Source: Chromobotia macracanthus (lineage: Eukaryota > Chordata > Actinopteri > Cypriniformes > Botiidae). From it: a stretch of DNA of 64,000 nucleotides. The notes under the pieces were generated by a model. That model saw only the letters and a program-made list of their open reading frames with translations. It searched no databases and had not been told where the DNA came from. The position numbers and the translations under genes are program-made. The DNA lies in the NCBI GenBank assembly GCA_036877525.1, contig JAZGTH010000122.1:436501-500500 (forward strand), written 5' to 3'. Positions 55,016 to 64,000 of this stretch are shown here, piece by piece (the first letter of the stretch is position 1; the number at the start of each line of letters is the position of its first letter).

Positions 55016-56269
55016 ACAAAATCTTACAATGCACAGTTTAAAGACTAAACAATTAAAGACACATTGATGGAACATTCTATAAAACTCATAAATCATGTGT
55101 AAGCTAATGTCTCTTGAGAAAACTTTGTTTACAGAGCAAAATTTCTGATGTGTTGACTTATGATTGGTATTAAGTGAACTCCTCAAGAGGCTTTACTAAG
55201 CTGTCCATTTACTGAGATGAGTGGATGCTTGTTGTCTATTATTCTATGAAGGTTATCTTTATCTTTCGTCCTGTTCATTTAAGACATAAAAACAGTATAG
55301 AAATAGGAAAAATTAAATAAAACAGGAAAATTATAGAAAATAACTTTAGAAAATTAATTGCATATGCACTGTTATTGAACAATTGTATTTGTAGTAATAT
55401 TAGTAAAGTATATGTCTTAATATATGTCACAAGTGCCCCAGTAGGCCAAAGCTGACAGTGCCAAAACTCCAACGGTGCAGAATATATAATCATTTAGACA
55501 CACATAAACCATAATAGTGTTTCCTGGTGGCTAATTTTTTAACATTTTTGCACAAACCTCTGGGGCCAGAAGTCCAACAGGCCAACTAAGATTTGTTTGT
55601 ATCAGCCACCTTGTCTAACAGCTGCTTAAATTTGATTGGCCGAAAGTGGCTTTGTGTTAAGATACATGAATGCCCCCATAAACAGTAATGGCACCTTGGA
55701 CAAATGTGACAAGTGTGAGGTGCCTTGAGTAGTGTGTCAAATGGGGAATTACTTTGGCTGTGTTTACACTTGCACAAAATCCAGTTATTGTTTTTAGAAT
55801 TTGTTGCACTTGTGTAAACACACAAGAGCCAATTTTTCATATCTGATCTGAGCCACTTTCAAATGTAGATTTATATCGGATACATATCCGATGTCCAGAC
55901 ATCCGACCTGTATCTAAACACACATATCCGATTCACCTTGGCTGTAGCGTCACTGTTCCACGACGGATTGCGTTAAACATCACCATTACACACATGTACC
56001 AAACCTGGCTGTAATGCCAATTGAAAAAATAAAAAGCATTAAAGCCAAATATAAGGAGGCTATAAGGATATATGGAGTTGTCGTGTGACTGATGTGGAAA
56101 GCATTAAAGCCGTCTTTATAATAGCAGCATTAAAAAAACACTTTCGATTTTTTGTGTAATTAATTGCTGTTGGGTGTACTTTTGCCCACTTTTGAACAGA
56201 ATTAGCAAAAGTCATTTCAGGGCTGCAACTGAGTCTAGTGCACTAGTAAAAAATAGAGGAGTAAAGTTT
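55016..56269. other. Intergenic, no gene recognised
   Basis: Contains a short repeat-like segment at 55830-55950 with atatccgat and its complement, reminiscent of a MITE. Otherwise featureless. Confidence 0.4.
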
Positions 56270-56570
56270 GAACAAACTGTATGTTGGCTTGAGAAAGCCT
56301 GGTCTAAAAGTTAAAAAAATATATACAGAGTTTTAATAAATTTGTTTAATGAATAACAAATAATAACCATTAAACAAACAAATAAGTTTGTTTAATGGTT
56401 TAAAATACTGTAGGTCTGACATTCTCTAACACGATGGAGACTGGTTTCACATGTTTTAGTATATTGTAAAATATAATCTAGAAAACATGATTTAAAACAT
56501 GTTAAAACAATTTTAGCAAGTTTTAACATCAGTTAGCATGGTGTTAGCACATTTTAACATGAAGCATGTT
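56270..56570. repeat. Dispersed AT-rich repeat, second copy, with perfect 15-bp palindrome
   Basis: It matches 39118-39480 in part. An extra inverted repeat (aaccattaaacaaac at 56365-56379 pairing with 56386-56400, loop aaataa) is present only in this copy. Confidence 0.8.
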
Positions 56571-56715
56571 ATGATGCTGTTTTTGGTTGATTGTAGACAA
56601 GACGTGCTGCAGCATTCTGGATAATTTACAGGGGCTTGGTAGCATTGGCTGGAAGGCCAGCCAGATGGGCATTGCAGTAGTCCAGCCTTTATATTATAAG
56701 TGCTTGGACATGAAG
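56571..56715 (-). pseudogene. L2-type LINE ORF2 fragment
   Basis: The minus-strand frame reads RLDYCNAHLAGLPANATKPL, a stop, then IIQNAAARLVYNQPK. This is the conserved late segment of L2 ORF2 and is cognate to 31120-31220. Confidence 0.82.
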
Positions 56716-56733
56716 GGTCTGATTTCCCTGATG

Positions 56734-56737
<4 letters not shown>

Positions 56738-56793
<56 letters not shown>
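56738..56793. repeat. (TA)n microsatellite
   Basis: About 28 TA units, directly next to the L2 fragment. Confidence 0.97.
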
Positions 56794-56796
<3 letters not shown>

Positions 56797-57490
56797 AAAA
56801 TAGGTTTTGTGAAAAACTCCAAATTGCGGGACAATTTTAATGGCAGAAATGAAATTGGAACTTTTTTTTTATTGTCTTGAGTCAAGGATTCCAACGGTAT
56901 CAGACACTTTTGATCTGACAAACAGTGAAGGTGTTATGAGCACAAATGCATTCGTGATTGCACTAATGCATTTGTGATGTGCCCCCATTGGCCAATTGGG
57001 GTCATATAATTAAGACCTACCATTGAGTCTCTAGGGCTTACAGTTTGGTCTGCACAATCATTTTTATGTCAGAATAATAATTATAAACATCTTAACAAAG
57101 ACAATAAGGTTTCAGCACTTAATTACAACAGGGTTTCAGCACTTCATGCTTGAACCCCTAATAAAAGTGAGACAAAAATTTTAAAACTAGTGGTCCAATC
57201 TGGTGTCAAATGTCAGACAACTGAAGATTGTTTCACAGCGACAGGCACTTTTCCAACTTTAGTTTGGAGCAACCCTTCAAAAAGTGTCTTCTGTACATTG
57301 TGCCCTTCATGGGCTCAAAACTGCTGTTGGGAACTAGCCTTGTATTTCATTGCTATTTTTATCCACTTTGTTAGTAGATGGCACTGTGAATCCGCAGGTT
57401 CATGTTACAGTGCAGCTGCGCTGTCTCTTCACTTCAGTGCTCATAAACTTTAATATATCAGTTATTATTCCTTGCTTTCTCTACTATCAG
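56794..57490. other. Upstream flank or 5' intron of the ankyrin gene
   Basis: No coding sequence recognised. The last 30 bases (ccttgctttctctactatca then g) form a strong pyrimidine tract and AG acceptor at 57489-57490. This suggests that a non-coding exon lies further upstream. Confidence 0.5.
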
Positions 57491-57507
57491 TACAGGCCAA
57501 CCTGGAG

Positions 57508-63820
<6,313 letters not shown>

Positions 63821-64000
63821 GTAAGAGCAGACGTTATTGTTCTTTTTCTGTTTTTGCCTTTGTTTTCTATGCATTGTGTTCCTAGTTCCTCTTAGTTAAT
63901 TATCATTTTCATTAGTGCCTAGTTTGTTCCAGTGGTTACACATTAAGTTGTCTCACTTGTATCCTGATTATATATATATATATAACACTGATTTTGTTCA
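63821..64000 (+). other. Intron 4 of the ankrd52-like gene
   Basis: Begins with the GTAAGAG donor at 63821. Contains a short (TA)n near 63970. No further exon before the edge. Confidence 0.6.

Overview
This window is vertebrate nuclear DNA, almost certainly from a ray-finned fish and probably a cypriniform or other otophysan. It contains three host genes with spliced, intron-containing structure: elmo2, npff and an ankrd52-like gene. The rest is packed with typical teleost transposons: Tc1-like elements, Rex1 and L2 LINEs, BEL/Pao, Ty3/Gypsy, DIRS, ERV, hAT, a Polinton relic and (TA)n arrays. No bacterial operons, CRISPR arrays, rRNA or tRNA genes were recognised.

Host genes. (1) 2652-3660, minus: the 5' end of elmo2, with the first coding exon at 2652-2729 and a likely upstream non-coding exon ending at a donor at 3554. 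The gene runs off the left edge. (2) 52060-53683, minus: npff, a complete neuropeptide FF precursor in three coding exons, with two PQRF-amide peptides and a TATA box at 53787-53795. (3) 57491-63820, plus: the first four exons of an ankyrin-repeat gene of the ANKRD28/44/52 family (PP6 regulatory subunits), running off the right edge.

The other roughly 60 kb is transposon mosaic. Left block (1-6290): Tc1 and Rex1 relics, a GATATC/ACTAGT repeat array and a (TA)n tract. ERV block (7064-17278, minus): one class I-like endogenous retrovirus broken up by a Ty3/Gypsy element in its protease region, an LTR-like element (itself carrying an L2 LINE) in its env, and a Tc1 element in its 3' LTR. Middle block (18040-29800): a DIRS element, two minus-strand BEL/Pao relics, a plus-strand ERV with two LTRs carrying a solo LTR with a 5-bp target duplication, and a BED-finger hAT relic. 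Then come LINE fragments, a second env relic (35690-36180), a solo LTR (42294-42760), a plus-strand BEL/Pao element (43050-46783), and a near full-length Rex1 LINE (47488-50968) inside another LTR copy. Intron 1 of the ankrd52-like gene holds a Tc1 element with long inverted repeats, a DIRS fragment and an L2 tail lying next to an exon. A later intron holds a fused Polinton integrase/capsid fragment.

No working new biological system was found. The points most worth following up are the Polinton relic, the divergent ankrd52-like gene, the order of nested insertions, and the LINE tail and MITE-like end lying within about 25 bases of splice sites. All transposon coding regions except the Rex1 endonuclease ORF are visibly broken. 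Boundaries given without a target duplication or TG...CA end are approximate.
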